From positions 46,845,382 to 46,909,381 of the forward strand of contig NC_061863.1 in NCBI RefSeq assembly GCF_907164915.1: a stretch of 64,000 nt of DNA. The letters run 5' to 3'. This DNA is from Impatiens glandulifera. Taxonomy: Eukaryota; Streptophyta; Magnoliopsida; Ericales; Balsaminaceae. The notes beneath the pieces are model-generated. The model searched no databases and had not been told where the DNA came from. It saw only the letters and a list, made by a program, of their open reading frames with translations. The position numbers and the translations under genes are program-made. Positions 47,201 to 60,589 of the stretch are shown here, piece by piece (positions within the stretch are counted from its first letter, which is position 1; each line of letters starts with the position of its first letter).

Positions 47201-49086
47201 ACTCATGACCCTAAGTTCATGTGCTAGACCACATAGTTACGAGCAAGGGTGTTCATCGTTACGATTTTCGGGTTATTTGAATTTCTCCGTCGAATTCTTT
47301 GAATTTTATTTTATTTTAGTTAATTCGAAAATTGAACCGAATTCAAATTCAATTTTTCGGTTCAAATTTAAACCGAATTCAATTTTTTAATTTTATTGTC
47401 AAATCAATTTTGAATTCGAATTAGAAATATTATCTACTAAAAATCTACAACTATACACAAAATAAGTACAAATCATCCAAACTATACTTAGTAATTTACC
47501 ACTAGTTTTCAATGTTCAACGGTTGAACGATGAAAGTAAAATAATGTTGGTGACTATCAAGATATTACTAATGAGATATTTAGATATAAAGAATTTCAGA
47601 GATTCTTAAAGTTAGAGATGAAATGACTAAGAATGCAAGAAGGTGAACGATTAAAAGGTGGATGAGAAAGAGAATAAGGAATTAGGGTTTGTTGAGTTGT
47701 ATAAGAATATTAGGGACAGTACGAGACTCAATTATTTAATTATATTTAATAATTACATAATATATAATTAAAATAAATATTAATAAATGAATTCAATTTT
47801 CGGTTTGGTATTCAAGTTAAAACACAAACTCAAAAACTAAATTGAAAGTTCTATTTAAATTCGAATTGGTTTAAAATTCGATTTGAAAATCAAAAATAAA
47901 ATTCAAATTTATTTTATTCAAATTCGATTCAGTTATTCAGACTGATTCAGTTATTCAGACCGAATATTAAACCGCCATAAATACGAGTCTTAATAAACAA
48001 ATAAAAAAAAATAAGTAAAAGAATAAAATAAAATAAAAATCATCTTAACTATGTGAATAATTATGTATACTGACTTAAAGGTTTGGTTGAAGGAATCTTG
48101 CTTTCCGATCTTTGACCAAATTTTATATGGTTGTTTATTAAATACATCATGTGAACATGATGTTTAATTTTATATATATATAATCTTAATACTTTTCGCC
48201 AAAGATAATTATTACCATTTCACAAACTTATGATAATAATGATGATTTGTAATCCTCTAATTATTATATTGTTAGAATTCTCATATTTGTGCTTGTTTTT
48301 GTATCCAACTCAATTGACTTTCTTTTTAATATTAAAACTTATATTAACAAGTAAAATATTATAAAAATAAAATAGTACAAACTTCACCCATTCCCAACTA
48401 CTCAAATACCAAATTCTATATAGTATGTCAAAATTCCAAAATAATTTATTTCATCGTTATAAATAAATTATTAACATATTCAAATAACTAGGTGATTTTT
48501 AAGAGAATAAATGTCACAAATTCAATTCTCACTTAAAACGTTTTAAGTTGGAGTGGATGTCATAGTTTGTATTAGTTATATTAGCATCATTCATTAAACA
48601 AAAAAACAAAATTTATTTAATTAACTTTGACAACAAAGTTTCATCCAATTCAATTTTATTTCAAATATAAATAAAATTATTTTTAATTTTTAGTTTAATC
48701 ATTTTTAAAAGTTGTTGTTCATCCTTTTGTCTTTGACTTCTTTGATTGGTAGGGTGTGTTGTTGGTTTATAGAAAAATCTCATCATTTTTGTGAGTCCTT
48801 GTTCCATTTAGAATTGTCATGTTTGGTGAAAAATCAAAGGTCGGATTACTAAGAAGAAGACAGATAGATAGAGATGTGAATGCTTAAATGGTATAATAAT
48901 CTGAAAGTGATGACTACGTTTATTTGAAAACTAAAACCCTTTTAATAAAAGTCGCAATTATGGCTGAAAGTCAATCCCTTTACTTCTAAGTTTTCAATCG
49001 CAGGACACATCCGCCATTTCCCATGTTCTTGAATATATATGTTCCAACATAAAGGGAACCCAATGCACCAAATCTGAAATTGGGAA
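44287..49086. other. Intergenic, very AT-rich
   Basis: No gene is supported in 4.8 kb. The only structured parts are a possible tRNA-like fragment at 47165-47230 (an inverted GTCATGAGTTTGAGTC phrase), a MITE-like repeat at 47243-47975, and a tRNA-like fragment near 48487-48600. The last few hundred bases are the promoter of the ethanolamine kinase gene. Confidence 0.5.
47243..47975. mobile_element. hAT-like MITE, probable
   Basis: The left end CAAGGGTGTTCAT and the repeated AACCGAATTCAA / TTCGGTTTGG / TTATTCAGACCGAA phrases in opposite orientations on the two sides match the general design of a common plant hAT-type MITE. The right terminus has diverged and no target duplication could be fixed. 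Confidence 0.35.
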
Positions 49087-50998
<1,912 letters not shown>

Positions 50999-51449
50999 AA
51001 CATATTGGATAATCAATTGTTATAGCCTCTAGATTTTGTTTTTCTTTGTATTGGACATGTTTTCTTGAACAATTGATGATATACATAGTGTTGTTGTGAA
51101 TTTGAGTTAATAATACAATATCTGCTGTGATTTGGTTGTTTGAGATAAATCTAATTTTATATATAAACAACCATTAAACCTAATTTTCTATAACTTTCAT
51201 CAAACAAGGTAATTCAAATAACCCAAACAAAGAAGAAGATTCAATCTTGAAACTGAAAGTAAACTGTATCATATATATATAACAACATTCTACATAAGAA
51301 AATTCAAGACTCACTTTGAATGCTGCTTAATTTCCCTATTTTACATACATCAAACATGATCCATGAAGAGGTAACTAAAATAGGTTGTTCTTAAGCTTCA
51401 AAAGGGCAAAAAAAAGGGAAGAAAAGAAAGAAAAAGAAACTCAGAGTCC
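50999..51449. other. Shared 3' intergenic space of two convergent genes
   Basis: These 451 bp hold the 3' UTRs of the ethanolamine kinase gene (plus) and the F-box/kelch gene (minus). Candidate poly(A) signals such as AATAATACAATA near 51109 are present. No other gene is seen. Confidence 0.55.
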
Positions 51450-52843
51450 TTAAGCTTGAAGAACTTGACAGTGAAGAATATGATTTTTTACTCGGTTCCG
51501 ACCAGCCAAGCTAGACAAGATATTCGTCATCAATGTTTTAAACTGTCCCTTTCCCGCTATAGTTTCCCACAAATGTTCAGCCACCACGATTCCCTCCGCA
51601 TCCTCACATTTCGAAACATCAACTAAAGAAATACTCAAATTATTTCGCACAATGCAAAGCTTACCGTTTAACTCTAGAAGAGCCTGTCCATCAAAAGCCT
51701 TAGAACTCCCCAAATGCGACTTACTGTCAATCCGCTTGCTCCAGGAATCAACTTTCTCGTCATAAATCCTAAGCCTACATCCATCTTTGCAGTCAAAAGC
51801 ATACATCTTCCCGTTTAAAGTAGCAGACGGATTCTTCCATCCTTGAATTAAACTGCCAGAAACCGGAAACCATCTATTTGTTTCCGGTTGGAATGCACCA
51901 CTCACGATTTGCCAGTTGTGAGAACCTATCCCTTTCAAAACCCACTTCCCATCGTAGACAATGCTTGATAAAGGAACCATACCTACATCCATATCGGGTA
52001 TGAACGACCATCGATTCTTCGATGGATCGTAAACTTCAGCCGATCTCAACGGCTGATGAATCCCTTCGTTCTTACCACCCGCCACATACAAACAGTTGTT
52101 TATAACACAAGTTCCGAAAAACTGTCGCCTTCTAAGCATATCGGGTGCACGATGCCACTTATTAGTTTTCGCACTGTAGAACACAACCCGTCTCATAGAA
52201 CCTTTAACCGGATCCTTCCCACCAAATAAATACAAATGGGAAGTGCTGAGAACCGCACAACCGAATCCAATTGCTGAACTGTACTCTTTAGGAACCGGAG
52301 GCAATGTCTGCCAAATTTGGTAAATCGGGTCGAATGAATGCCAAGTGGTTTTCCCATCTTTGTCTCGTTTCATAACATACAGCCATTCCTCGGCTTGTCC
52401 AGAGTTTCTTCTGAGCGAGTAGAAGTAATTTCCAGCTAATAAACGATACCATCTTTTGCAAACTAAGCGAAGTTTGCAATGATCGACTCTTGGGACCCGA
52501 ATTAAGCAAGCGATAGCGAGATCATCAGGTAGACCTGGGATTAACGACGGTTGGTTCCTTGTCCTGTCATTTCCCCGACCTCCTCGAGGTTGTCTTTGTC
52601 CAATAGGATGAATTGATGGCTTAACGTTGGGTTGAAGACATAGGTTAGTTCCAGGAACGTATTTCTTTGCACCACCAACTGTTTTTAATCCTCCATCTAC
52701 TCTACAGAAACATGTCGTGTCAACCTGCAATGCAAAATCAACATAATCACTCTCATTTATATATGAAAAAACTCTGTCAAAAAGGTTGTATAAAAGAGAG
52801 AACTTGCCAAAGGAGGCTGAATCGATCTATCTGGTCTTGACAT
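51450..52843 (-). CDS. SAGL1: F-box/kelch-repeat protein, SAGL1-like, complete
   Basis: Two coding exons on the minus strand, 52808-52843 and 51450-52724, give 436 residues. It is the substrate-recognition part of an SCF ubiquitin ligase. The F-box (GLPDDLAIACLIRVPR then LRLVCKRWYRLL) is at about residues 75-110, followed by kelch repeats (LYLFGGKDP, LYVAGGKNEG, SAEVYDPSKNRW) and the conserved end HILHCQVLQA. This matches Arabidopsis At1g55270 (SAGL1), which is linked to turnover of wax and phenylpropanoid enzymes. The first intron must use a GC donor (TTG|GCAAGT), because the nearby GT site would put a stop in frame. With GC, exon 1 (MSRPDRSIQPPL) joins in phase to VDTTC. An additional leader intron is likely, with donors at about 53142 (GTAAGTAGGG) or 53508 (GTGGGTACACC). 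Confidence 0.93.
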
Positions 52844-54290
52844 TTGGTTCCCAACCCAATTCAACTTAAAGAAAAAGGAACAATGGGTCTATCTAAATTC
52901 AAACAACCATCCTGCAAAGACAACAGATTCGGAATTCAGAACGAATCTGAACTGAAAGATTTATAAGATCACATATCTGTTGACTTTAGTAAAGAGAATC
53001 TGAAAACCCATCTTAGAACAAACAAATCATAGACAGATGAAACCATAATAGGTGAAAACTAGCCACAGAAAATGATAAAACCTAAAACCAAGAAATCTGA
53101 CAGCTTACTTCAAGAAGAAGCACACAAGAAACCCTACTTACCAGGTCTGAGGGATTCAGAAAGAGGGAATCGGAAATCAATTCGAGTCCTTTCGTCGTCC
53201 TGAAGAAGATCTATCTTCTTCTTCTTCTATTAGTTATGGTCAGACACAGTTGCAAGACAGCGAGAATAAGGGGGAAAAGAAAAGCGTAGAATAAAAAGGG
53301 AAGACAGAGAAGGGTTCAATCGCCATTAAATCGTCAGTGGAGAAGAGGGCCCGCCCATAGACCCAACTGAGATTGAGTGATCTACCGAGTGTTTTCTATA
53401 CAGTAAGAGGAAACCGGAGAGATTGGTAGAGAGAGATAGAGAGAGAGAGGTTGGAAAGCAAAAGCAAACCAAGAAACAATTAATGAAGGGGGAAAAAGGT
53501 GTACCCACCTTGCAATTGGTCGTCTAAACTGTAGAAATCAAAGCAAATTAGTCTCATTTTGGAAGATGGCTTTCGTTTGAATCTCCCCCTTATGTTCGAC
53601 CGAGACAGATGAGAAATTGTGGGTTTCAGAACTTAGCTCATCCTCTCAAGTCATTTCTTTGTATATCCTTAGCATGACTGTGATGATGATGATGATGATG
53701 GATCTACATTCTCTTTTAAATAACTTACAAAAACTCAATTTATCATGTTGTATTTTAATAACACACTTTTGAGATAGTGTATCATTGATTCTTTTAACAA
53801 AGTAATCACATCATTAATGGATGTACCATGTTTAGATTTCAAATTTTCTTTTTACATATTATTTAGTTTTTACTTTATTTTTAGTTATTTTGATAAAAAT
53901 AAATAAATTTGGTAAGTATTAATATGTTGTTTTTGTATGTTGGTTATCATGTATATCATGCTTTATTTATAAATGGGAGTGAAAGATTTTATATTAATTA
54001 TTTTTTAATTTAAGAAGTTAGTATAATCTACCTAATAATTATATTTTAGTTTAAAGTGTTTTTAATAAAAAAAAAAAAAAAAAAAAAGTAAGATTTTATA
54101 GTTTAAATATTCTTAAATCTTTAACTGATATTAATGATATTTTTTTTTAGAAAAACGACTTAGCATCATTTCATTAAAAATTCCCCAAAACGGGAAAAAA
54201 ACCACGAGTTTAAAAAATCATTCTAGACAGGCCTAGAATGATTTTGAAGTCGTAACATTCTGAATAAAAACTAAAAATCTAAAAACGTAA
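52844..54290. other. Leader and promoter of the F-box/kelch gene, then intergenic
   Basis: From 52844 to about 53620 the minus strand carries the presumed 5' UTR exons and introns of the F-box/kelch gene, with CT-rich leader sequence near 53200-53460. A GAT microsatellite lies at about 53681-53700. Beyond that the sequence is AT-rich, with an A run of over 20 bases at about 54069-54091. No further gene is seen. Confidence 0.5.
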
Positions 54291-54965
54291 ATGAATTATC
54301 TGTTTACAATGGTTTCAATTCTAGTGAGTTTAAAAAACGGTAAACTCCAGTTCCTGCAGATATTCCAGTTCTGCTCCGTGTTTGGAATTCCTCTCCACGT
54401 TCTCGCGAGGGCGCTGTAATCCGATACAATATCTTTCCATGACTCGTCAACGCTCTTGCGGGTTCTGTCATATACCCTTGCATTCCGTTCTTGCCAAATG
54501 TTATACACCACTGCTCTAAAACCGCCTTTGAACACGCTTGTTGCAAATCTATTTCCCTTGACTTTGAGTAGTGCTATTTCTTTGATTTCATTTCATTCGC
54601 TCGGGAAACTAATCAGCTCCAGATTTTTATAGAATTTGTCCCAAAGCTCCGAAGCAATACAGTAGCTCCTGAATAGGTGATCTATGGTTTTTCATTTTCT
54701 ATGCATAGAAGACAGCTTGCGTCGGGGATGCTCATATACTTTCTGATACGATCACGAGTGTTGAGTCTTTCCCAGAAGGCGAGTCATAGAATGAACTGGT
54801 GTCGAGGTATATTAATGATTTGGTTTGAAGTAATTTGTTTCGGTTACGTGGATAGTTTGTGATTGTTTTTTAGGCGTGAGAGTCCGCCGTGAACATGTTC
54901 TATGAGCGAGTTTTTATTTTTGTCTTGTCCTCTTTTGGTTTTCATTTGCTTGAATCGATTGACTG
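54135..54965 (-). pseudogene. LINE (L1-type) 3' fragment, broken
   Basis: On the minus strand a reverse-transcriptase zinc-binding (zf-RVT) region is recognisable (HQFILWLAFWERLNTRDRI, then PDASCLLC) at about 54830-54700. It is followed, after stops and frameshifts, by a segment ending in VVYNIWQERNARVYDR near 54500-54460. This order is the C-terminal end of plant L1 polyproteins. The 3' side ends near a T run on the plus strand at about 54140, a likely poly(A) tail. The 5' side is truncated, as usual for LINEs. Confidence 0.75.
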
Positions 54966-54969
54966 ATGT

Positions 54970-57046
54970 AATTTTGATGTTTTGCTGGTGTTTTTCTTTA
55001 AGTTAAACAAATAGTTTTCTGTATTCATTTAATAAAATGAATTTTTGTTAAAATAAATCAATAAAATAAACTTAAAGTCTTACCCACATAAAAAAAAATG
55101 AAGAGTCTGAATTGTTTTGTTGACCTTACTTTGTGTGAAATTTTGACTATATGAAATTAAGTTATTGAAATTGGTTGACCTTACTTTGTGTGAATTTTTG
55201 ACTATATGAAATTAAGTTATTGAAATGAATCCATTGTAGACTGAAACTTTCTATTTTTTTTTTATCATTAATTAATCAATTGTAGACTTCTTTTTATCAA
55301 CTAGATTGAGAATCAATTATTATAAGATTGAGAATCACTTATATTGATCCTTGAAGAAAGGTAGTCAGTTTGAGAAACAAGAATACCAATCATCAAAGTC
55401 TATATAAGTAGATGTTAGCATGCTATAACAGAACATTTTTAAAAGTTAAAAATAATTAAAATGATAAAAAGTCTTGCATAAAATTTTAAAATCTTAAATT
55501 TGATTCTCACTAAAACGTTGAGTCACGTCAATGCGATAGTTTCGTCTCGCGGAGAATAAACTCCGGTTAAAAAATAAAAGTTGAGGGTTGAATTAAGATA
55601 ATTTAGAATCTAGGAGTGAATTCAATATTGACAAATTTAAAGGGCCATATTTGACAATGATCCCATAATAAAGATAAGGATTTCACTTTCTTTTTTATTC
55701 TGTTGAGGATTTCACTTTCTAGAATGAACTCAAATTGGGACAAACACAAAGAATTTGGGAGAAATGGCTGTGGTTTGTGGAGCCTACAGACCTCAAATTC
55801 TTGGGATTTTTATTTTAAAAGTATTTCTGGTACAATATCATCTGATCAAAATGAAATTTAAAATTAATGTCTAAACTCTACTAGAAAACAACAATTCTAC
55901 ATTTCTACATGATAATGGTTGTTAGTTGTTAGGTGTTGACAATTCATAGTGTAATAGCTTTTAATGTTAAGACTAGCAGCTTTCAAAATTGATTATTAAT
56001 TTGGCAAAAGATCAGCTAATCTATTTAGTGTATCAATATTTTAAATAAAACTATTTAGCTTCTTGCATCAAAATCGCTCTCCATCATTTTTAGTGTATTA
56101 ATTTTGACTATAACTCGTCGTATCATTTGAGTTGTAACCATCGATTTTTATTAGTTTGATTTCACCACAAATACATGAATTTCACGGGAGGGGGGAGGAT
56201 TGACCCGTTCAGTAGAATTTCAAAGGATGCAGCAAGTGGAGACATTTCTTTGGTCCCTGAAAAAGGAAATACATGCAAGGTAGAGCTCAATTGAAGGTTC
56301 GATAATAGGAATGGTCATGCCCTTAGGATGAAATAAGAGAATAATGAATTGGCATAGATTTGGAATAATGAAATTGTTAGAACTTTTCTAAAAAAATTGC
56401 ATAAAAAACTGCATTTAAACTCAATTTTCTTCATAAACATTTTTAAAATTACTTCAGGTGAGGAACTGCACAAATCATGTATAAATAATTTAAGAATTCA
56501 GGAAACAAAATAAGTCTAATGCATGCTGCTGAGAAACTAAAGCTATTTTTTTTTATGCAAGTTGATAAAGCAAAATCAACTTAAACAATGACTTATTTTA
56601 TCAGACTTTGGAAGACCATTGGTTGGAGCTTACAGTTTCTTACAAAGACATTTTGGTTTGGCTAGAGTATGAGCCTGTTCTTCGGATGGTTGATCCGAAG
56701 CCATCTGGCTGCATCACCTAAACATCTTAAATTATTAGCCAACTGCTGTTATCAATCCAACTGTTTTTCATACACATCAAATGTTTGTGGGGTTCTTTAT
56801 GCCTGCAAAACTTATACTAGTAATCCTCCTTTTGTTTCTTATCAAATCAACCAATGAAACTTAACAAATAATAATGTCAATAATTTTGAGAGACACATTT
56901 AACCAACCAAAAGAATCAATATATCTATAATAAACCAATCAATCATGGTTTCTCATTGTTGCACAAACAGACACAAAGACATTCCATCAAAAGAAAGAAC
57001 CTTCTAATCTAAATCAACTTTGTTCATTCCTACTATAATCTGTTGT
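54970..57046. other. Intergenic
   Basis: No gene is supported. There is a 55-bp tandem duplication at 55120-55229, and a tRNA-like/SINE-like fragment near 55450-55560 resembling the one near 48490 (shared AAATTTGATTCTCACT-type phrase). The rest is AT-rich. The right end should include the 3' UTR of the TMEM128-like gene. Confidence 0.5.
55120..55229. repeat. 55-bp tandem duplication
   Basis: TTGACCTTACTTTGTGTGAA begins at 55120 and again at 55175, and the whole 55-bp unit is repeated with about one indel. It is a recent local duplication. Confidence 0.9.
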
Positions 57047-58033
57047 CTAATCGATTCGCAGCACTTCGGTTGGAGTCCTCGATGTCAATAGTATGATGAG
57101 GTAGGGCACTGTCACTCCTCCAGTCATAAAAAGGGTGAACTACATACAAAATGGGATGATGAATTGCCAAAAGTTAATGATAATGCAAAAGAAATTAACA
57201 TATATATTGTGTTGTTGGTTGATTGATTGATTTCATACCAGAAGAGGTAGAGTGAGTAAACTCCAGATTGGCCATAAAGCAAAAGACAACCTGCAAAGAG
57301 AATAATAAAACTCTCAAACTTTTAGGCTTCTCAATAAAACGAGAATGAAATGGTGTTAAACCGTTTTCCAAAAAAAAAAAACTCTCAAACAAATTATTAA
57401 GACAGTCATTACAAATTACAATTACTTACAAGCAGAAGGAGGTGACACCAATGAAAGCAATAAAGGGAAGTCCAACTCCAGATGATGAATTTGAAATAAT
57501 ATCCCATTTCTCCCCACATTTGCTCACTTTCCAAGCCACCATGCTCATGTACAATATCAACATACTGTTCAAACTAATTCCCCCCATTCCAATATACAGC
57601 ACTATTCTGCACATAAATCTCTCATCTTTAACACTTTTCAGAAAATGGTCATGAATGAATGATAGAAAACTGACCATTTAAAACCAATATATCAATGCTT
57701 GATTTCAATAGTCAAAAAACAAAAAACCAATCCAAGAACACAAAAGGGGTGAGATTTTGAGATTCAATACCTTTTGATCCGATGATCATGCCACAACAGG
57801 TAAAAAAAATTGGAATTCCCATCTCCATAGTAAAATATAAAGATAGCAGAGACAATCCAAAGTAAATTCTCAATAATCTCTGTCCAGCTTCGTGTCAATT
57901 GAATAAATGGTGGCTGAGGACGAAACCTGGAACATGCATCATCCTCTTCATCAAGCTCTTCCCCTCCAGATGAATAACCATAACTATGCCTCTGTCTCAC
58001 AAAACCACCTCCCATTGGTGACCCACCAGACAT
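57047..58033 (-). CDS. TMEM128-like membrane protein, complete
   Basis: Four exons join in phase on the minus strand: 57771-58033, 57430-57606, 57239-57290 and 57047-57139, giving 194 residues. The N-terminus is polar and acidic (MSGGSPMGGGFVRQRH, then EELDEEDDACS). It is followed by four predicted membrane helices, starting at about residues 65, 90, 130 and 160. The layout and the phrases WTEIIENLLWIVSA and LLWHDHRIKR match a plant family usually annotated as transmembrane protein and related to animal TMEM128. Its biochemical role is not established and I do not assign one. All introns are GT-AG. The ATG at 58031-58033 was chosen because the MSGG start is conserved in the family, though the frame is open further upstream. 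Confidence 0.85.
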
Positions 58034-60127
58034 ATTTATTTCCAAGATCCTAGTACTAATCAAAATATGCACTATAACTCCCAAAAGAACTTCAGTGTAC
58101 AGAAAATAGGTCAAAGAATTGTTGATCAGAACTCTTACTACTTCCCAACTAGACTTCGAAAACCTTGGACTCCTGTCGAAATACCAAGTGTCATTATCTC
58201 AACCCAAACCAGAAAGACCAATAATTTTAAATTCATCTATCTGCAACGGCCACATTTCCTCAAAAAGCAACAGTAAATTACTAGATTCAGTTTACCCAAA
58301 TAGGATTTCGATAATTTATCATCTAAGAAAAAGGACAGATAAATAGTTAAATACCCACCTTAAAATTGACGAAATGGGTCTCTTTGGATTCGTTTTCTCA
58401 GATTAGATCATGATCTTAAACAAAGAACCCAGCAAGAAGGGTTCATGAGAGCGGCCGATGAGATTTCTTTCTTCCCGTTACAGCGAGCGAGAAATAGGAG
58501 GCTTAGCCGTGGACTATGAACTATAAAGTTCACATATTTACAGTTGGAATTTGCCAGATTTCTTTGCTTGCATTCCTGACCTGGATCGATCGAAAGAAGG
58601 ATGATTTGCGGAATCTTCATATAATTAGTTTCAATTTAATCAAATTGATTAAATTATTTCGTAACTTAATAAATCTTTTTTCCATAAAAATAAAAAAGTC
58701 AAACAATTAACAAATTATTAAAGTTTTTATTAATTATGAACATAAATGTAGTAATACAGCCTAATCTTAGGTCAAATGATACCATAATAGATTCAATGTT
58801 AATCTCAAAATTTGAATTCTAAAAAAAAAAATTATCAGAGTTATAATAATTTAAAAAATAATATTATATATAAAATAAAAATAATATTATATATATTTTA
58901 TATGAAAAGTGTAATTAAATTAAATAAAAAATTAAGTAAAGATTGATCAAAATTACACGTTTATTTATATTATACTATATAAAAGAAATCAATTAAGAAA
59001 ACTTACTAGCCTTTTTGATAATATGAACAAATTATCTTTAACCGAAAAAGGTTATAATTTTTTATAATAACTTAATTTGAAAGATTTATTAAAAAAATTA
59101 GTTTTTTAATCTATATTTTATTTTAAAAAGAAGAAGTAAGATTTATATAATTCAATTACATCTTTCTAAATAAAATTATATTTAATTTTTATTTGACTAT
59201 TTCTAAGAGTGATTATTTTTTTAACAATAAAAGTGACAAAATTTTATTTTTCAAATAAATATTTACATAGGTGTATCTTTTTCTCATTTGATTTAAAAAA
59301 CAATTATACTTATATATTTCTTTCTTCCTCTTTTGGGGATGATAAGAGGGCGGGTCAAGACTAAAGACATAGAGTGTATTTATTATTTCCACTTATTACT
59401 TTAGTAATTTTTTTTTTTTATTATCAACCCCATTCTATTTGATTTCAAAGAATCTATGCAACACCGTACATACAAAAAAATTTAAAATTAATTATTTTAA
59501 CTAGAACCAAAAGGTTAATTGTTTCAAAAAATATTGAACGACAGACCTCCAAATCAATTATGATCATTCATAATTGATTTGGAAAACATGTTTCCTTTGA
59601 ATCTCACTAGAATTTTAGAAGACTTGTAAACATATTAATTTGATTATTGTCTTTTTTATTTTTTATTTTTGTTTTAAACTCTATTTTTCATGTTAAGTTT
59701 ATATAGTTTTTTAAACAGTTTTTAATTAAAAAAATTAACTCAAAATATTTTTACATATATTGAGTTTACTTAGATAAATTTTATCAAATTTATCTTACAA
59801 ATTTTATGTGCATAATTAAAATAAGTATATTAATTATTTCTTTTATTATTATTATATATTAATAAAATTTAAATATTTTTGTTAAAAATATTTCACTTTT
59901 TCAAAATCACTAGTGAATCACCATTTTAAATAATATTTAATTATTTAAAAAAAAACTACCCCAATTAAGTCTAAAAAGAGTTGAGATTTGCAAAAAAAAG
60001 TCTACTTTAGAAATCACTTTGTTTACCAATATTATTTTTCTTATTTAAATTAATATTGGTTGTCAAGTTTTGACAACAAGACTTTTTTTTTTTTCTTGCT
60101 AATTTAGGCTATCTTTTTTCAAATTGA
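58034..60127. other. Leader/promoter of the TMEM128-like gene, then AT-rich spacer
   Basis: 58034-58620 should contain the 5' UTR, a possible leader intron (a CCCACCTTAAAATTG junction near 58356) and the promoter of the membrane-protein gene. From 58620 to 60120 the sequence is extremely AT-rich with no gene or named repeat. Confidence 0.5.
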
Positions 60128-60233
60128 GTATGGAAATCACTACGCAACGAATTTATCCAACGACTTTCATTCCTCCTAGACTCCACCAAACCAATAGAAC
60201 AAGGGTTAGCTCTGCAGCTGGTCTACAAGCAAG
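60128..60233 (+). CDS. Possible short first exon of an unrecognised gene
   Basis: A 35-codon open stretch begins at ATG (60128) and ends at a strong donor, GCAAG|GTAAGTAGG, near 60233. The predicted peptide is basic and rich in serine, threonine and proline (MEITTQRIYPTTFIPPRLHQ...), like an organelle-targeting peptide. A GC-balanced segment follows to about 60330, within which a frame reads APKRPDEVIPISNRK before stopping. I do not recognise the protein and cannot find a downstream partner exon. It overlaps no other gene and lies opposite the cystatin exon. Confidence 0.25.
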
Positions 60234-60374
60234 GTAAGTAGGTCCCGGCTAGCTCCGAAAAGACCTGACGAAGTAATCCCTATCTCGAATCGGAAATGCT
60301 AACGGGGCAAGAATCTAAGTGGGGGACTGAGCCTGGAGAATGATAAAGAAAAATAAAATGAATGGTGTTAGTAC

Positions 60375-60482
60375 CGATTTCTTGTTGTGATCATCAATGG
60401 CGAAACGGGCGAGGTTATTGATCTCGGAACTCATGTTGTTAGAAGCTCCATCCTTCTCATGAATTCCTCCTACTTTTGCCAT
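60375..60482 (-). pseudogene. Isolated first exon of a phytocystatin gene
   Basis: The minus strand encodes 36 residues starting MAKVGGIHEKDG and containing EINNLARFAIDDHNKK. This is the start of plant cystatins (the N-terminal GG that contacts the protease, and the LARFAV/I-D-HNKK signature). It ends at a GT donor exactly where phytocystatin genes commonly have an intron. The second exon, with the QVVAG loop and the tryptophan motif that are needed to inhibit papain-like proteases, is not found in the 2 kb downstream, which is AT-rich spacer. The product would not be a working inhibitor unless exon 2 lies much further away. ATG 60480-60482 is preferred because the family begins near this point. 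Confidence 0.75.
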
Positions 60483-60576
60483 GAAATTTGCTAGTTTGAT
60501 CACTATTTCGAAAATCTTTAATTAGCAGTTTGGTTTCTTTCAAAATATGGGTTGAATTATTGTGTTTGAAATGAGA

Positions 60577-60584
60577 TATTTATA
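60577..60584 (-). promoter_or_regulatory. TATA box upstream of the cystatin exon
   Basis: The minus strand reads GCATATAAATATC about 95 bp upstream of the ATG. The promoter therefore looks intact even though the gene is incomplete. Confidence 0.5.
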
Positions 60585-60589
60585 TGCAA

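Noticed and set aside
47165..47250. tRNA gene
   Set aside because: Only a B-box-like phrase is present. No acceptor stem or anticodon arm can be drawn.
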